64,000 nucleotides of DNA from Brucella daejeonensis. Its GTDB lineage: Bacteria; Pseudomonadota; Alphaproteobacteria; Rhizobiales; Rhizobiaceae. A program made the position numbers and the translations under genes. The stretch covers positions 62,001-126,000 of the forward strand of contig NZ_JACIJG010000003.1 of assembly GCF_014199265.1 (NCBI RefSeq), read 5' to 3'. Under the pieces are notes generated by a model. The model was not told where the DNA came from. It searched no databases and worked only from the letters and a program-made list of their open reading frames with translations. Positions 36,661 to 46,510 of the stretch are shown here, piece after piece. Within the stretch, counting starts at the first letter, position 1. Each line of letters opens with the position of its first letter.

Positions 36661-38646
36661 ATGTCGGCGACCAAAATCCTCTGGGGCCAGATCCTCACCG
36701 TCTTCCTGATCGTCCTGATGACGACATGGGCGGCGACGCAATGGACGGCCTGGCGTCTCGGCTTCCAGCCGCAGCTCGGACTCCCGTGGTTCGAACTGGC
36801 TGGCTGGCCGATCTACTATCCGCCAGCCTTTTTCTGGTGGTGGTATTTCTACGACGCTTATGCCCCGCCGATCTTCATCGAGGGCGCCTATATCGCCGCA
36901 TCCGGCGGCTTCATCTCCATCGCCGTCGCGATCGGCATGTCGGTCTGGCGGGCGCGTGAGGCCAAGAACGCCGAGACCTTTGGCTCCGCCCGATGGGCCG
37001 GTGCCGGCGAAGTCCGCGCCGCCGGACTGCTGGGCGCGGATGGCGTTGTCCTCGGCAAATTTGATCACGACTATCTTCGCCATGACGGTCCCGAGCATGT
37101 GCTGTGCTTCGCACCGACGCGATCCGGCAAGGGTGTCGGCCTGGTCGTGCCGTCGCTGCTGACCTGGCCGGGCTCGGCCATCGTGCACGACATCAAGGGT
37201 GAGAACTGGACGCTGACGGCGGGCTTTCGATCCCGGCACGGCCGTGTCCTGCTATTCGATCCGACCAACGCGAAGTCGGCGGCCTACAATCCCCTGCTCG
37301 AGGTCCGCCGTGGCGAGTGGGAGGTCCGCGACGTCCAGAATATCGCTGACATCCTGGTCGACCCGGAAGGCTCGCTGGAGAAGCGGAACCACTGGGAAAA
37401 AACCAGCCATGCGCTGCTGGTCGGCGCAATCCTGCACGTCCTCTATGCCGAGGCGGACAAGACTCTCGCGGGCGTCGCCGCCTTCCTCTCCGATCCGAAG
37501 CGGCCGATCGACTCGACGCTGGCCGCGATGATGAGGACGGCCCATCTCGGCGAGGCCGGACCCCATCCGGTGATCGCCAGTGCGGCCCGCGAACTGCTGA
37601 ACAAATCCGACAACGAGCGGTCGGGTGTGCTGTCCACCGCGATGTCGTTTCTCGGCCTCTATCGTGATCCCGTCGTCGCCGAGGTCACGCGCCGCTGCGA
37701 TTGGCGCATCACCGACATCGTCGGCGGCAAACATCCGACGACGCTTTACCTCGTCGTGCCGCCGTCGGACATCAATCGCACCAAGCCGCTGATCCGTCTG
37801 ATCCTCAATCAGATCGGCCGGCGGCTCACGGAGGAGCTGAACGCGACGGGCAGCCGCCACCGGCTGCTGCTCATGCTCGACGAATTTCCGGCGCTTGGCC
37901 GCCTCGACTTCTTCGAGAGCGCGCTCGCCTTCATGGCTGGCTACGGGTTGAAAGCCTTCCTGATCGCCCAGTCGCTGAACCAGATCGAGAAGGCCTACGG
38001 CCCGAAGAACTCGATCCTCGACAACTGCCATGTCCGCGTCAGCTTCGCGACCAATGACGAACGGACCGCCAAGCGTGTCTCGGATGCGCTCGGCACCGCG
38101 ACCGAGATGCGCGCGATGAAGAACTATGCCGGTCATCGCCTGTCGCCGTGGCTGGGCCACATGATGGTCTCGCGCTCGGAGACAGCCCGGCAACTGATGA
38201 CGCCCGGCGAGATCATGCAGCTTCCGCCATCCGACGAAATCGTCATGGTCGCCGGCACCCCGCCGATCCGCGCGAAGAAGGCACGATATTATGAGGATCG
38301 GCGGTTTCAGGAGCGCATCCTGCCGTCACCGGCTCTGGTGAAACCGTCAACGGCCCGACCGGACGACTGGAGCACGCTGCCGCTTCCCGCGACGCCTGCG
38401 GTCGCGATGGCCACCAGCGGCGACGGATCGGAGGACGAGGATACGACCGACTCCGAGCGCCGGCACCAGCCGGAGCTAAGCCGCTCAAAACCCGTTGAGC
38501 CTAAACAACCCATCGAAAACGAGTTCGAGATCGATCCACGCGACGACGCCGATGAGGACACCGCACGGCTCTCACGCATGAATCAGACCATGCGCCAGGT
38601 CGCACGCCAGGCGTCGCTCGATCCCGGCGACGGCATCGAGCTTTAG
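36661..38646 (+). CDS. traG: TraG/VirD4-type coupling protein
   Basis: 661 residues. Two N-terminal membrane segments (ILTVFLIVLMTTWAATQWTA; YYPPAFFWWWYFYD... to about 95), Walker A APTRSGKGVGLVVPSLL (about 150), Walker B LLLMLDEFPALGRLD, and FLIAQSLNQIEKAYG. It is the inner-membrane ATPase linking the relaxosome to the secretion channel. The last 100 residues are acidic and variable. Confidence 0.93.
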   Translation: MSATKILWGQILTVFLIVLMTTWAATQWTAWRLGFQPQLGLPWFELAGWPIYYPPAFFWWWYFYDAYAPPIFIEGAYIAASGGFISIAVAIGMSVWRAREAKNAETFGSARWAGAGEVRAAGLLGADGVVLGKFDHDYLRHDGPEHVLCFAPTRSGKGVGLVVPSLLTWPGSAIVHDIKGENWTLTAGFRSRHGRVLLFDPTNAKSAAYNPLLEVRRGEWEVRDVQNIADILVDPEGSLEKRNHWEKTSHALLVGAILHVLYAEADKTLAGVAAFLSDPKRPIDSTLAAMMRTAHLGEAGPHPVIASAARELLNKSDNERSGVLSTAMSFLGLYRDPVVAEVTRRCDWRITDIVGGKHPTTLYLVVPPSDINRTKPLIRLILNQIGRRLTEELNATGSRHRLLLMLDEFPALGRLDFFESALAFMAGYGLKAFLIAQSLNQIEKAYGPKNSILDNCHVRVSFATNDERTAKRVSDALGTATEMRAMKNYAGHRLSPWLGHMMVSRSETARQLMTPGEIMQLPPSDEIVMVAGTPPIRAKKARYYEDRRFQERILPSPALVKPSTARPDDWSTLPLPATPAVAMATSGDGSEDEDTTDSERRHQPELSRSKPVEPKQPIENEFEIDPRDDADEDTARLSRMNQTMRQVARQASLDPGDGIEL

Positions 38647-38654
38647 GAGACACC

Positions 38655-39089
38655 ATGGCAAATCCTCTCAAGAAGCAGCGGCTGTCTGTCTATCTCGAAC
38701 CGGACGTTATGAAGGCGCTCGCCGCGCACGCCGCCCGGCGTGATCAATCTCTCTCGCTGATCGCAGAAGCGGGCATCGCCTCGTTCCTCTCGCCCGACGC
38801 TGCCGAACGGCAGGAGGCCGCCACAACGAAGCGACTCGACCAGATCGACCGGCGAATGGCGCGGATGGAGCGTGACCTCGGAATCAGCGTGGAGACGCTG
38901 GCCGTGTTCATCCGCTTCTGGCTGACCACGAACCCGCCGCTCCCGGAGCCCGCTCAGGCCGCGGCTCGTTCGAAAGCTGGCGAACGCTACGAGGCGTTCG
39001 TCACCGCGCTCGGCCGGCGACTCGCTCACGGCCCGAAGCTTCGGCAGGAGATTTCCGAGGACATCGCGCCCGCGCACGACGCGCAATAA
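38655..39089 (+). CDS. CopG/RHH-type conjugation protein
   Basis: 144 residues. N-terminal ribbon-helix-helix (KQRLSVYLEPDVMKALAAHAARRDQSLSLIAEAG, about 7-40), then a coiled-coil-like stretch (AATTKRLDQIDRRMARMERDL). It lies 8 nt after traG and is conserved there in these ICEs; it may bind oriT or regulate the trb operon. Confidence 0.8.
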   Translation: MANPLKKQRLSVYLEPDVMKALAAHAARRDQSLSLIAEAGIASFLSPDAAERQEAATTKRLDQIDRRMARMERDLGISVETLAVFIRFWLTTNPPLPEPAQAAARSKAGERYEAFVTALGRRLAHGPKLRQEISEDIAPAHDAQ

Positions 39090-39258
39090 GCATCAATTCC
39101 GGCATCACAAGTATTCGGAAGACCCGCCGAACACCTGTCTTTGTACGCCACGGTACGACACGCAAAACAAGCTGTTGCAGATCGCCGATTTCCGGTTCTC
39201 TTAATCATCCCCGATCCAGGGACGGCCTGACGCGGTCCCGCAAGAGAACGGGGACGAC

Positions 39259-40254
39259 GTGGCCGTATCTTCCGAGAAATCCGAGGCGATCGTTCGCGGG
39301 GCGCGCATGCTGCGCACCGCGCTGGGCCCCGCCATCGCCGGTTTTCTGGCAGACGCCAGCGTCGTCGAAGTAATGCTCAATCCAGACGGCCGTCTCTGGA
39401 TCGACCGGCTATCGGAAGGCTTGTCGGACACAGGCGAGCGCCTTTCGGCAGCCGATGGCGAGCGCATCGTGCGCCTCGTCGCCCACCATGTCGGCGCCGA
39501 GGTTCATACCGGCAACCCGCGCGTCTCGGCGGAACTGCCGGAAACGGGAGAGCGGTTCGAGGGTCTGCTGCCGCCCGTTGTGGCAGCGCCAGCCTTCGCG
39601 ATCCGCAAGCCCGCCGTCGCCGTCTTCACGCTGCAGGACTATGTCGCCGCCGGCACCATGACCGCAGAGCAGGCCGAAATCCTGCGCCAGGCCGTTGCTG
39701 ATCGCCGCAACATCCTGGTGGCCGGCGGCACCTCGACCGGTAAAACGACGCTGACCAACGCATTGCTCGCTGAGGTATCGAAGACGTCCGACCGCGTAGT
39801 GCTGATTGAAGACACCCGCGAACTGCAATGCACAGCACCCAACCTGGTCGCCATGCGGACCAAAGACGGTGTCGCGACACTCTCCGATCTCGTCCGCTCC
39901 TCTCTGCGCCTGCGGCCCGATCGTATCCCGATCGGCGAGGTGCGCGGCGCCGAGGCCCTCGACTTGCTCAAGGCCTGGGGCACCGGCCACCCCGGCGGGA
40001 TCGGCACGATCCACGCCGGGAGCGCGCTCGGCGCGCTGCGCCGCCTCGAGCAGCTCATCCAGGAAGCCGTCATCACCGTCCCACGCGCACTGATCGCGGA
40101 GACGATCAACGTCGTCGCCGTCCTCTCGGGCCGCGGCTCGATGCGACGCCTGGCAGAACTCGGCCGCATCGAAGGGCTCGGCCCCGACGGCGACTACCGC
40201 GTCCGCCCCGCAACCCAGCCCTCAGCCCAGCCCTCCGAAGGAGAACCTGCATGA
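39259..40254 (+). CDS. trbB: TrbB, T4SS secretion ATPase (VirB11-like)
   Basis: 331 residues from a GTG at 39259. Walker [17 protein letters not shown] (about 155-170), [11 protein letters not shown], and [32 protein letters not shown]. Hexameric cytoplasmic ATPase powering pilus assembly and DNA transfer. First gene of the trb operon. Confidence 0.93.
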   Translation: MAVSSEKSEAIVRGARMLRTALGPAIAGFLADASVVEVMLNPDGRLWIDRLSEGLSDTGERLSAADGERIVRLVAHHVGAEVHTGNPRVSAELPETGERFEGLLPPVVAAPAFAIRKPAVAVFTLQDYVAAGTMTAEQAEILRQAVADRRNILVAGGTSTGKTTLTNALLAEVSKTSDRVVLIEDTRELQCTAPNLVAMRTKDGVATLSDLVRSSLRLRPDRIPIGEVRGAEALDLLKAWGTGHPGGIGTIHAGSALGALRRLEQLIQEAVITVPRALIAETINVVAVLSGRGSMRRLAELGRIEGLGPDGDYRVRPATQPSAQPSEGEPA

Positions 40255-40583
40255 TCCGCCGTGCCCTGCATTTTCGTCGCCATGTGGCGACCGCCGCATC
40301 CGTCCTCTTCGCCAGCATGCTGCTGGCGCCCGCCGCTCACGCTTCCGGCTCCTCGATGCCGTGGGAAGCGCCGTTGCAATCGATCCTCGAATCCATCGAG
40401 GGCCCTGTCGCCAAGATCGTTGCGGTGATCATCATCATCGTCACCGGCCTGACGCTCGCGTTCGGAGACACTAACGGTGGCTTCCGCCGTCTGATCCAGA
40501 TCGTCTTCGGCCTGTCGATCGCGTTTGCCGCATCGAGCTTCTTCCTGTCGTTCTTCTCGTTCGGCGGCGGGGCGCTCGTCTGA
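40251..40583 (+). CDS. trbC: TrbC, pilin
   Basis: 110 residues with a signal sequence (VLFASMLLAPAAHASG) and two membrane helices (KIVAVIIIIVTGLTLAFGD; IVFGLSIAFAASSFFLSFFSFGG), as for VirB2/TrbC. TraF is expected to cleave and cyclise it. Overlaps trbB by 4 bp. Confidence 0.9.
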   Translation: MIRRALHFRRHVATAASVLFASMLLAPAAHASGSSMPWEAPLQSILESIEGPVAKIVAVIIIIVTGLTLAFGDTNGGFRRLIQIVFGLSIAFAASSFFLSFFSFGGGALV

Positions 40584-40864
40584 TGGTGGGCCTGATCGAG
40601 AGCGGCAGCGACGTGCCCGGCTACAGCATCCCGGTCCACCGGGCCCTGACCGAGCACATCCTGCTCGGCGGTGCGCCGCGCTCCATCGCCATCCTCAACG
40701 GCACGCTCGCCGCCGCTCTCGGTCTCGGCCTTCGCCTCTGGCTGGTCGGCCTCGGTCTCTGGGCGATCGGCCATTTCGCGGCCGTCTGGGCGGCCAAGCG
40801 CGACCCGCAATTCGTCGATGTCGGTCGCCGGCACCTTCGCATCCCCGGTCACTTGAACGTCTGA
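40583..40864 (+). CDS. trbD: TrbD, T4SS inner-membrane protein
   Basis: 93 residues. VHRALTEHILLGGAPRSIAILNGTLAAALGLG, with two closely spaced hydrophobic stretches (VirB3 family). Shares one base with trbC (TGATG). Confidence 0.9.
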   Translation: MVGLIESGSDVPGYSIPVHRALTEHILLGGAPRSIAILNGTLAAALGLGLRLWLVGLGLWAIGHFAAVWAAKRDPQFVDVGRRHLRIPGHLNV

Positions 40865-40873
40865 GGCCCATCG

Positions 40874-43312
40874 ATGATGAACCTTGCCGAATATCGTCGC
40901 ACCTCGACCCGCCTTGCGGATTTCCTGCCATGGGCGGCGTTGGCCGCCCCCGGCGTTGTTCTCAACAAGGATGGCAGCTTCCAGCGCAGCGCACGCTTCC
41001 GCGGCCCCGATCTCGATTCCGCCATGCAGGCCGAACTGATTGCGGTCGCCGGCCGGCTCAACAGCGCCTTCCGCCGTCTTGGCTCCGGCTGGGCGATCTT
41101 TGTCGAGGCGCAGCGCCATGCCGTCGGCGCCTATCCGGTGAGCCGGTTTCCCGATCCTGCCTCGGCCATGGTCGAGGCAGAACGCAAGGCTGACTTCGAG
41201 GAGGACGGCATCCACTACGAGTCGAGCTACTTCCTGACCTTCATCTTCCTCCCGCCCGCCGAGGACGCCGCGCGTGCCGAAAGGTGGCTCTACGAGGGCA
41301 AGGCGGATCGCGGTGTCGACGCCTGGGAAGCCTTGCATGGTTTCGTCGACCGCACCGACCGCATCCTGCAACTCGTCGAAGGGTTCATGCCGGAATGTGG
41401 GTGGCTCGATGACGTCGAGACGCTGACCTACCTGCACTCGACCGTCTCGACGAAGCGCTATCGCGTGCGCGTTCCCGAAACGCCGATGTATCTCGACGCG
41501 TTGCTCGCCGATCAACCGCTCACCGGCGGGCTGGAGCCGCGCCTTGGCGACGCGAACCTGCGCATTCTGACTGTCGTCGGTTTCCCGACCGCGACCACGC
41601 CCGGGATCCTGGACGAGTTGAACCGGCTGGCCTTTCCCTATCGGTGGGCCACGCGGGCGATCCTGCTTGACAAGACCGACGCAACGAAGCTCCTGACGAG
41701 GATCAGGCGGCAATGGTTCGCCAAGCGAAAGTCGGTCGCCGCCATCCTCAAGGAGGTGATGACCAACGAGGCGAGCGCGCTCGTCGATACCGACGCCGCC
41801 AACAAGGCGGCCGACGCCGACCTCGCGCTCCAGGAACTCGGCGCCGACTATGCCGGTCAGGCCTATGTCACCGCCACGATCGCCGTCTGGGACGTCGCTG
41901 CCCGTATTGCGGCGGAGAAGCTCCGTCTTGTCGAGAAGGTGATCCAGGGCCGCGACTTCACCGCCATGCCCGAGACCATCAACGCAGCGGATGCCTGGCT
42001 CGGCTCGCTGCCGGGCCACGTCTACGCCAATGTGCGTCAGCCGCCGATCTCGACACTCAACCTTGCCCACATGATCCCGCTTTCGGCTGTATGGGCGGGG
42101 CCGGAACGAGATGAGCACTTCGGTGCGCCCCCCTTGCTGTACGGCAAGACCGAAGGATCCACCCCGTTCCGGTTCTCCATTCACGTCGGCGATGTCGGTC
42201 ATACTCTGGTGGTCGGCCCGACCGGCGCCGGCAAGTCCGTGCTGCTGGCGCTGATGGCGCTGCAGTTCCGCCGTTACGCGGGGGCGCAGGTCTTCGCCTT
42301 CGACTTCGGCGGCTCGATCCGCGCCGCCGCCATCGCCATGGGTGGCGACTGGCATGATCTCGGTGGCGGCCTGACCGAGGGCTCTGCGGATAGCGTCGCG
42401 CTGCAACCGCTGTCGCGAATCGACGAGGCGGCCGAACGTGCCTGGGCCGCCGACTGGATCGTCGCGATCCTGATGCGTGAGAGCATCCAGATCACACCCG
42501 AGGTCAAGGAACTGATCTGGACTGCGCTGTCATCGCTCGCCAGCGCGCCTGTTGCCGAGCGCACCATGACGGGCCTGTCGGTTCTGTTGCAGTCGAACGA
42601 CCTGAAGCAGGCGCTGCGGCCTTACTGTGTCGGCGGTCCCTATGGCCGGCTGCTCGATGCCGAAAGCGAGCATCTCGGCGTCGCCACCGTCCAGGCCTTC
42701 GAAACCGAAGGCTTGATCGGGACGGCCGCCGCGCCCGCCGTGCTATCCTATCTGTTCCACCGCATCGAGGACCGGCTGAATGGCGAGCCGACCCTAATCA
42801 TCGTCGATGAAGGCTGGCTCGCCCTCGATGACGAGGGCTTTGCCGGCCAGCTCCGTGAATGGCTGAAAACGCTGCGCAAGAAGAACGCCAGCGTCGTCTT
42901 CGCCACACAGTCACTCTCCGACATCGACGGCTCGGCGATTGCGCCGGCCATCATCGAAAGCTGCCAGACGCGGCTGCTGCTGCCGAACGAGCGGGCGATC
43001 GAGCCGCAGATCACCGCGATCTACCGCCGCTTCGGATTGAACGACCGGCAGATCGAGATCCTCGCCAGAGCCATGCCCAAGCGGGATTATTACTGCCAGA
43101 GCCGCCGTGGCAACCGGCTGTTCGAACTCGGCCTCGCCGACGTGGCGCTCGCGCTCTGCGCCGCATCCTCCAAGACCGATCAGGCCGCGATCGACCGCAT
43201 CGTCGCCGAGCACGGCCGCGAGGGCTTCCTCGCCGCCTGGCTGCGCCATCGCGGCGTCGACTGGGCGGCCGACCTCATTCCCAACCTCACAAACCTGGAG
43301 AAACCATCATGA
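40874..43312 (+). CDS. trbE: TrbE, T4SS ATPase (VirB4-like)
   Basis: 812 residues. N-terminal CagE/TrbE region (MMNLAEYRRTSTRLADFLPW), Walker A LVVGPTGAGKSVLLALMAL (about 440), Walker B LIIVDEGWLALDDEGFAG and VFATQSLSDIDGS. Drives substrate transport across the inner membrane. Stop overlaps trbJ start. Confidence 0.93.
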   Translation: MMNLAEYRRTSTRLADFLPWAALAAPGVVLNKDGSFQRSARFRGPDLDSAMQAELIAVAGRLNSAFRRLGSGWAIFVEAQRHAVGAYPVSRFPDPASAMVEAERKADFEEDGIHYESSYFLTFIFLPPAEDAARAERWLYEGKADRGVDAWEALHGFVDRTDRILQLVEGFMPECGWLDDVETLTYLHSTVSTKRYRVRVPETPMYLDALLADQPLTGGLEPRLGDANLRILTVVGFPTATTPGILDELNRLAFPYRWATRAILLDKTDATKLLTRIRRQWFAKRKSVAAILKEVMTNEASALVDTDAANKAADADLALQELGADYAGQAYVTATIAVWDVAARIAAEKLRLVEKVIQGRDFTAMPETINAADAWLGSLPGHVYANVRQPPISTLNLAHMIPLSAVWAGPERDEHFGAPPLLYGKTEGSTPFRFSIHVGDVGHTLVVGPTGAGKSVLLALMALQFRRYAGAQVFAFDFGGSIRAAAIAMGGDWHDLGGGLTEGSADSVALQPLSRIDEAAERAWAADWIVAILMRESIQITPEVKELIWTALSSLASAPVAERTMTGLSVLLQSNDLKQALRPYCVGGPYGRLLDAESEHLGVATVQAFETEGLIGTAAAPAVLSYLFHRIEDRLNGEPTLIIVDEGWLALDDEGFAGQLREWLKTLRKKNASVVFATQSLSDIDGSAIAPAIIESCQTRLLLPNERAIEPQITAIYRRFGLNDRQIEILARAMPKRDYYCQSRRGNRLFELGLADVALALCAASSKTDQAAIDRIVAEHGREGFLAAWLRHRGVDWAADLIPNLTNLEKPS

Positions 43313-44067
43313 CATTGTGCCGTCCTCGCGTAGCGCGGTTCGCCCTTGCGCTGCTTGCCACTCCCGTTGCGTTCGCGCCAATCCTGACAACGCCGGCGCA
43401 TGCCCTCATCGTCTACGATCCCGCCAACTACGCCCAGAACCTTCTGTCGGCGACCCGCGCGCTGACGCAGATCAACAACCAGATCACCTCGCTCCAGAAC
43501 GAGGCGACGATGCTGATCAACCAGGCCCGCAACCTCGCGAGCCTGCCTTATTCCTCCGTCCAGCAATTGCAGCAGTCGGTTCAACGGACCCAGCAGCTGC
43601 TCGGCGAAGCTCAGCGCATCGCCTACAATGTGCAGAACATCGACCAGGCGTTCCGCACCACGTACGGCAATGCCTCGATGTCGGCCTCCGACCAGCAACT
43701 CGTCACCGACGCGCGCGAGCGCTGGCAGAACACAGTCGGCGGCCTGCAGGATGCCATGCGCGTCCAGGCTGGCGTGGTCGGCAATATCGACACCAACCGG
43801 GCTGAGATGTCGACGCTGGTCGGTCAGAGCCAGGGCGCAACCGGCGCGCTTCAGGCGACGCAGGCCGGCAATCAACTCCTCGCGTTGCAGGCCCAGCAGC
43901 TCGCCGATCTCACCGCCGTCGTCTCCGCCAACGGCCGCGCACAGGCGCTCGCCGAAGCGGAGCGGTCCGCCGCCGCCGAACAGGGCCGCGAGCAGCGTCG
44001 CCGCTTCCTGACGCCGGGCGTCGGCTACCAGGCCGGCAACGCGCAGATGTTCCCAGGCAGCAACTGA
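43309..44067 (+). CDS. trbJ: TrbJ, T4SS minor component (VirB5-like)
   Basis: 252 residues. Signal peptide (FALALLATPVAFAPILTTPAHA), then YDPANYAQNLLSATRALTQINNQITSLQNE and long helical Gln-rich segments. Periplasmic/pilus-tip protein of the P-type T4SS. Confidence 0.9.
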   Translation: MTLCRPRVARFALALLATPVAFAPILTTPAHALIVYDPANYAQNLLSATRALTQINNQITSLQNEATMLINQARNLASLPYSSVQQLQQSVQRTQQLLGEAQRIAYNVQNIDQAFRTTYGNASMSASDQQLVTDARERWQNTVGGLQDAMRVQAGVVGNIDTNRAEMSTLVGQSQGATGALQATQAGNQLLALQAQQLADLTAVVSANGRAQALAEAERSAAAEQGREQRRRFLTPGVGYQAGNAQMFPGSN

Positions 44068-44077
44068 GGGCGCGGCG

Positions 44078-44464
44078 ATGGACGGAAAGCTTCTCGCGCG
44101 TATCAGCGCCATCGGCTTCGTGACCTTCGCGATCACGGCGACGGTCATCGAACTCTCCCGCAAGTACGAACCGCCCCTTCACCGGGGCGTCACTGCTGCG
44201 ACCGAAACGGGCGTTGATGCACTGAAGATCGAACTGCGGCGCTGCCAGCAGCTCGGCGAAGCCAGCACCCACGACCCCGCCTGCCTTCGGACCTGGGCTG
44301 AAAACCGCCAACGCTTCCTGAAGCCATCGCAGGTGCTCCAATCGCAGCCGGCTCCGCAGGCACCGGGTCCACACGGTCAGCCGCAGAATCCTCCCGTCCC
44401 GCACAACCCCGCGGTCATCGAGACCGCGCCGGAGACCGACACCCACACGAACGAGGCGCGTTGA
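44078..44464 (+). CDS. TrbK-like entry exclusion candidate (trbK-alt)
   Basis: 128 residues. N-terminal membrane segment (ISAIGFVTFAITATVIELSRKY), then TDALKIELRRCQQLGEASTHDPACLRTWAENRQRFL with two Cys, and a Pro-rich tail. The CQxLG...D.AC..aW pattern is that of the 'putative entry exclusion protein TrbK-alt' between trbJ and trbL. Confidence 0.8.
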   Translation: MDGKLLARISAIGFVTFAITATVIELSRKYEPPLHRGVTAATETGVDALKIELRRCQQLGEASTHDPACLRTWAENRQRFLKPSQVLQSQPAPQAPGPHGQPQNPPVPHNPAVIETAPETDTHTNEAR

Positions 44465-44468
44465 CATC

Positions 44469-45827
44469 ATGGGCGGCACCGGCGTCATCGACCATTTCCT
44501 GGAGGTATTCACCCGCTATATCGATAGCGGCTTCGGTCTCCTCAGCGGCGAAGTGGCCTTCATCGCCACCACGCTGATCGTGATCGATGTGACGCTCGCC
44601 GCGCTGTTCTGGAGCTGGGGCGCCGATGACGACATCATCGCGCGCCTGGTCAAGAAGACCCTGTTCGTCGGCGTACTCGCCTATCTCATCAGCAACTGGA
44701 ACAATCTCGCCCGGATCATCTTCGAGAGCTTCGCCGGACTTGGGCTGAAGGCGGCCGGAACCGGCTTCACCGTCGCCGACATGATGAAGCCCGGCCGTGT
44801 GGCGCAGACCGGCCTCGATGCTGGCCGGCCGCTGCTCGACTCCATCTCCGATCTCATGGGCTACTTGAGCTTCTTCGAGAACTTCATCCAGATCGCGGTG
44901 ATGCTGCTCGCCTGGGCGCTGGTGCTGCTCGCCTTCTTCATCCTCGCCATCCAGCTCTTCGTCACGCTGATCGAGTTCAAGCTGACGACACTTGCCGGCT
45001 TCGTGCTCATCCCCTTCGGCCTCTTCGGCAAGAGTGCCTTCATGGCCGAGCGCGTGCTCGGCAACGTCATCTCCTCCGGCATCAAAGTGCTGGTCCTCGG
45101 CGTCATCATCGGCATCGGATCGAGCCTCTTCTCCGAGTTTACAGCCGGTTTCGGCGGGCGCACGCCGACGATCGACGAGGCGATGGCGATCGTGCTCGCG
45201 GCACTGACGCTGCTCGGCCTCGGCATCTTCGGGCCGGGCATCGCCAACGGCCTCGTGTCCGGCGGTCCGCAGCTTGGCGCTGGCGCCGCGATCGGAACCG
45301 GGCTTGCCGCTGGCGGCATGGTTGCAGCCGGCGCAGCCACTGTCGGCGCCGTTGCCTCGGGTGGTGCAGCGCTCGCTGGTGGCGCTGCCGCCGCGGCCCG
45401 AGGCGGTGCCGCTCTGGCGGGTGGCGCATCGAGCGCATACAGCTTGGGCGCTGCAGGGCAGACCGACGCCTCGGGTGTGGCCAGCGGCTTGGGTGGTGTC
45501 GCCCGGGCCGCTGGTTCCGCCGCCACATCACCGCTTCGCCGCGCCGCCCAACGGGCGTCATCCAGCATGCAGTCCAGCTTCGCCAGCGGATCTCGCGCTG
45601 CCTTCGAGACGACAGGCGGTTCCTCGACCATGGGCACCATTGCTGACGCAGCCAGCGAGGCTGCACCGAACCCGGCCGGTGGGGCTCAGCAGCCTCCCGC
45701 ATGGGCTCGCCGCATGAAGCGCTCCCAGCAAATGAGCCATGCCGTCTCCACGACCGTCCATGCCGTCCGCAGCGGCGACAGCCACGGCGGCGGATCTTCC
45801 GTCAATCTCTCTGAAAGCGACCGCTGA
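44469..45827 (+). CDS. trbL: TrbL, T4SS polytopic membrane protein (VirB6-like)
   Basis: 452 residues with about six membrane helices in the first 290 (for example VAFIATTLIVIDVTLAALFW, VMLLAWALVLLAFFILAIQL) and an Ala/Gly/Ser-rich cytoplasmic tail (290-452). Forms part of the inner-membrane channel. Shares one base with trbF. Confidence 0.92.
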   Translation: MGGTGVIDHFLEVFTRYIDSGFGLLSGEVAFIATTLIVIDVTLAALFWSWGADDDIIARLVKKTLFVGVLAYLISNWNNLARIIFESFAGLGLKAAGTGFTVADMMKPGRVAQTGLDAGRPLLDSISDLMGYLSFFENFIQIAVMLLAWALVLLAFFILAIQLFVTLIEFKLTTLAGFVLIPFGLFGKSAFMAERVLGNVISSGIKVLVLGVIIGIGSSLFSEFTAGFGGRTPTIDEAMAIVLAALTLLGLGIFGPGIANGLVSGGPQLGAGAAIGTGLAAGGMVAAGAATVGAVASGGAALAGGAAAAARGGAALAGGASSAYSLGAAGQTDASGVASGLGGVARAAGSAATSPLRRAAQRASSSMQSSFASGSRAAFETTGGSSTMGTIADAASEAAPNPAGGAQQPPAWARRMKRSQQMSHAVSTTVHAVRSGDSHGGGSSVNLSESDR

Positions 45828-46510
45828 TGTTCCGACGACCCTCGACCCACTATGGAAAAGCCCCCGAACCCGAAACGCCATACCAACGCGCCGCCCAGGT
45901 CTGGGACGACCGCATCGGCTCGGCCCGCGTCCAGGCGCGCAACTGGCGCCTGATGGCATTCGGATCCCTCGTCCTGTCGGCAGCGTTCGCCGCGGCGCTG
46001 GTCTGGCAATCCGCCCGCGGCACCGTCGTTCCGTGGGTTGTTCAGACCGATCGTCTCGGACAGGCGCAGGCGGTCGCACCGGCGACGGCCGATTATCAGC
46101 CGACCGATCCACAGATCGCCTTCCATCTCGCGCGCTTCATCGAGCAGGTCCGCTCGATCCCGGCCGACGCGATCATCGTTCGCCAGAACTGGCTGCGCGC
46201 CTACGACTTCACGACCGACAGGGGGGCAGCGGCGCTCAACGACTATGCGCGATCCAACGATCCCTTCACCAAGGTCGGGCGCCAGCAGATCGCCGTCGAT
46301 GTATCGAGCGTGATCCGCGCCTCGCCAGACTCGTTCCGCGTCGCATGGACCGAGCGCCGTTACGAGAACGGCCAGCTCGCCGAAACCTCACGATGGACGG
46401 CGATCCTCACGATCGTCGTGCAGATACCGCGCAACGCCGACCGGCTGCGCGCCAATCCATTGGGGATTTACGTCAACGCAATTTCTTGGTCACGGGAGCT
46501 GGGGCAATGA
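45827..46510 (+). CDS. trbF: TrbF, T4SS inner-membrane protein (VirB8-like)
   Basis: 227 residues. ETPYQRAAQVWDDRIGSARVQARNWR, one membrane segment (LMAFGSLVLSAAFAAALVWQ), and an NTF2-like periplasmic domain (FIEQVRSIPADAIIVRQNWLRAYDF; NPLGIYVNAISWSREL). Confidence 0.92.
   Translation: MFRRPSTHYGKAPEPETPYQRAAQVWDDRIGSARVQARNWRLMAFGSLVLSAAFAAALVWQSARGTVVPWVVQTDRLGQAQAVAPATADYQPTDPQIAFHLARFIEQVRSIPADAIIVRQNWLRAYDFTTDRGAAALNDYARSNDPFTKVGRQQIAVDVSSVIRASPDSFRVAWTERRYENGQLAETSRWTAILTIVVQIPRNADRLRANPLGIYVNAISWSRELGQ

Noticed and set aside
36325-38193. Minus-strand frames opposite traG
   Set aside because: Shadow frames; traG has complete Walker motifs on the plus strand.
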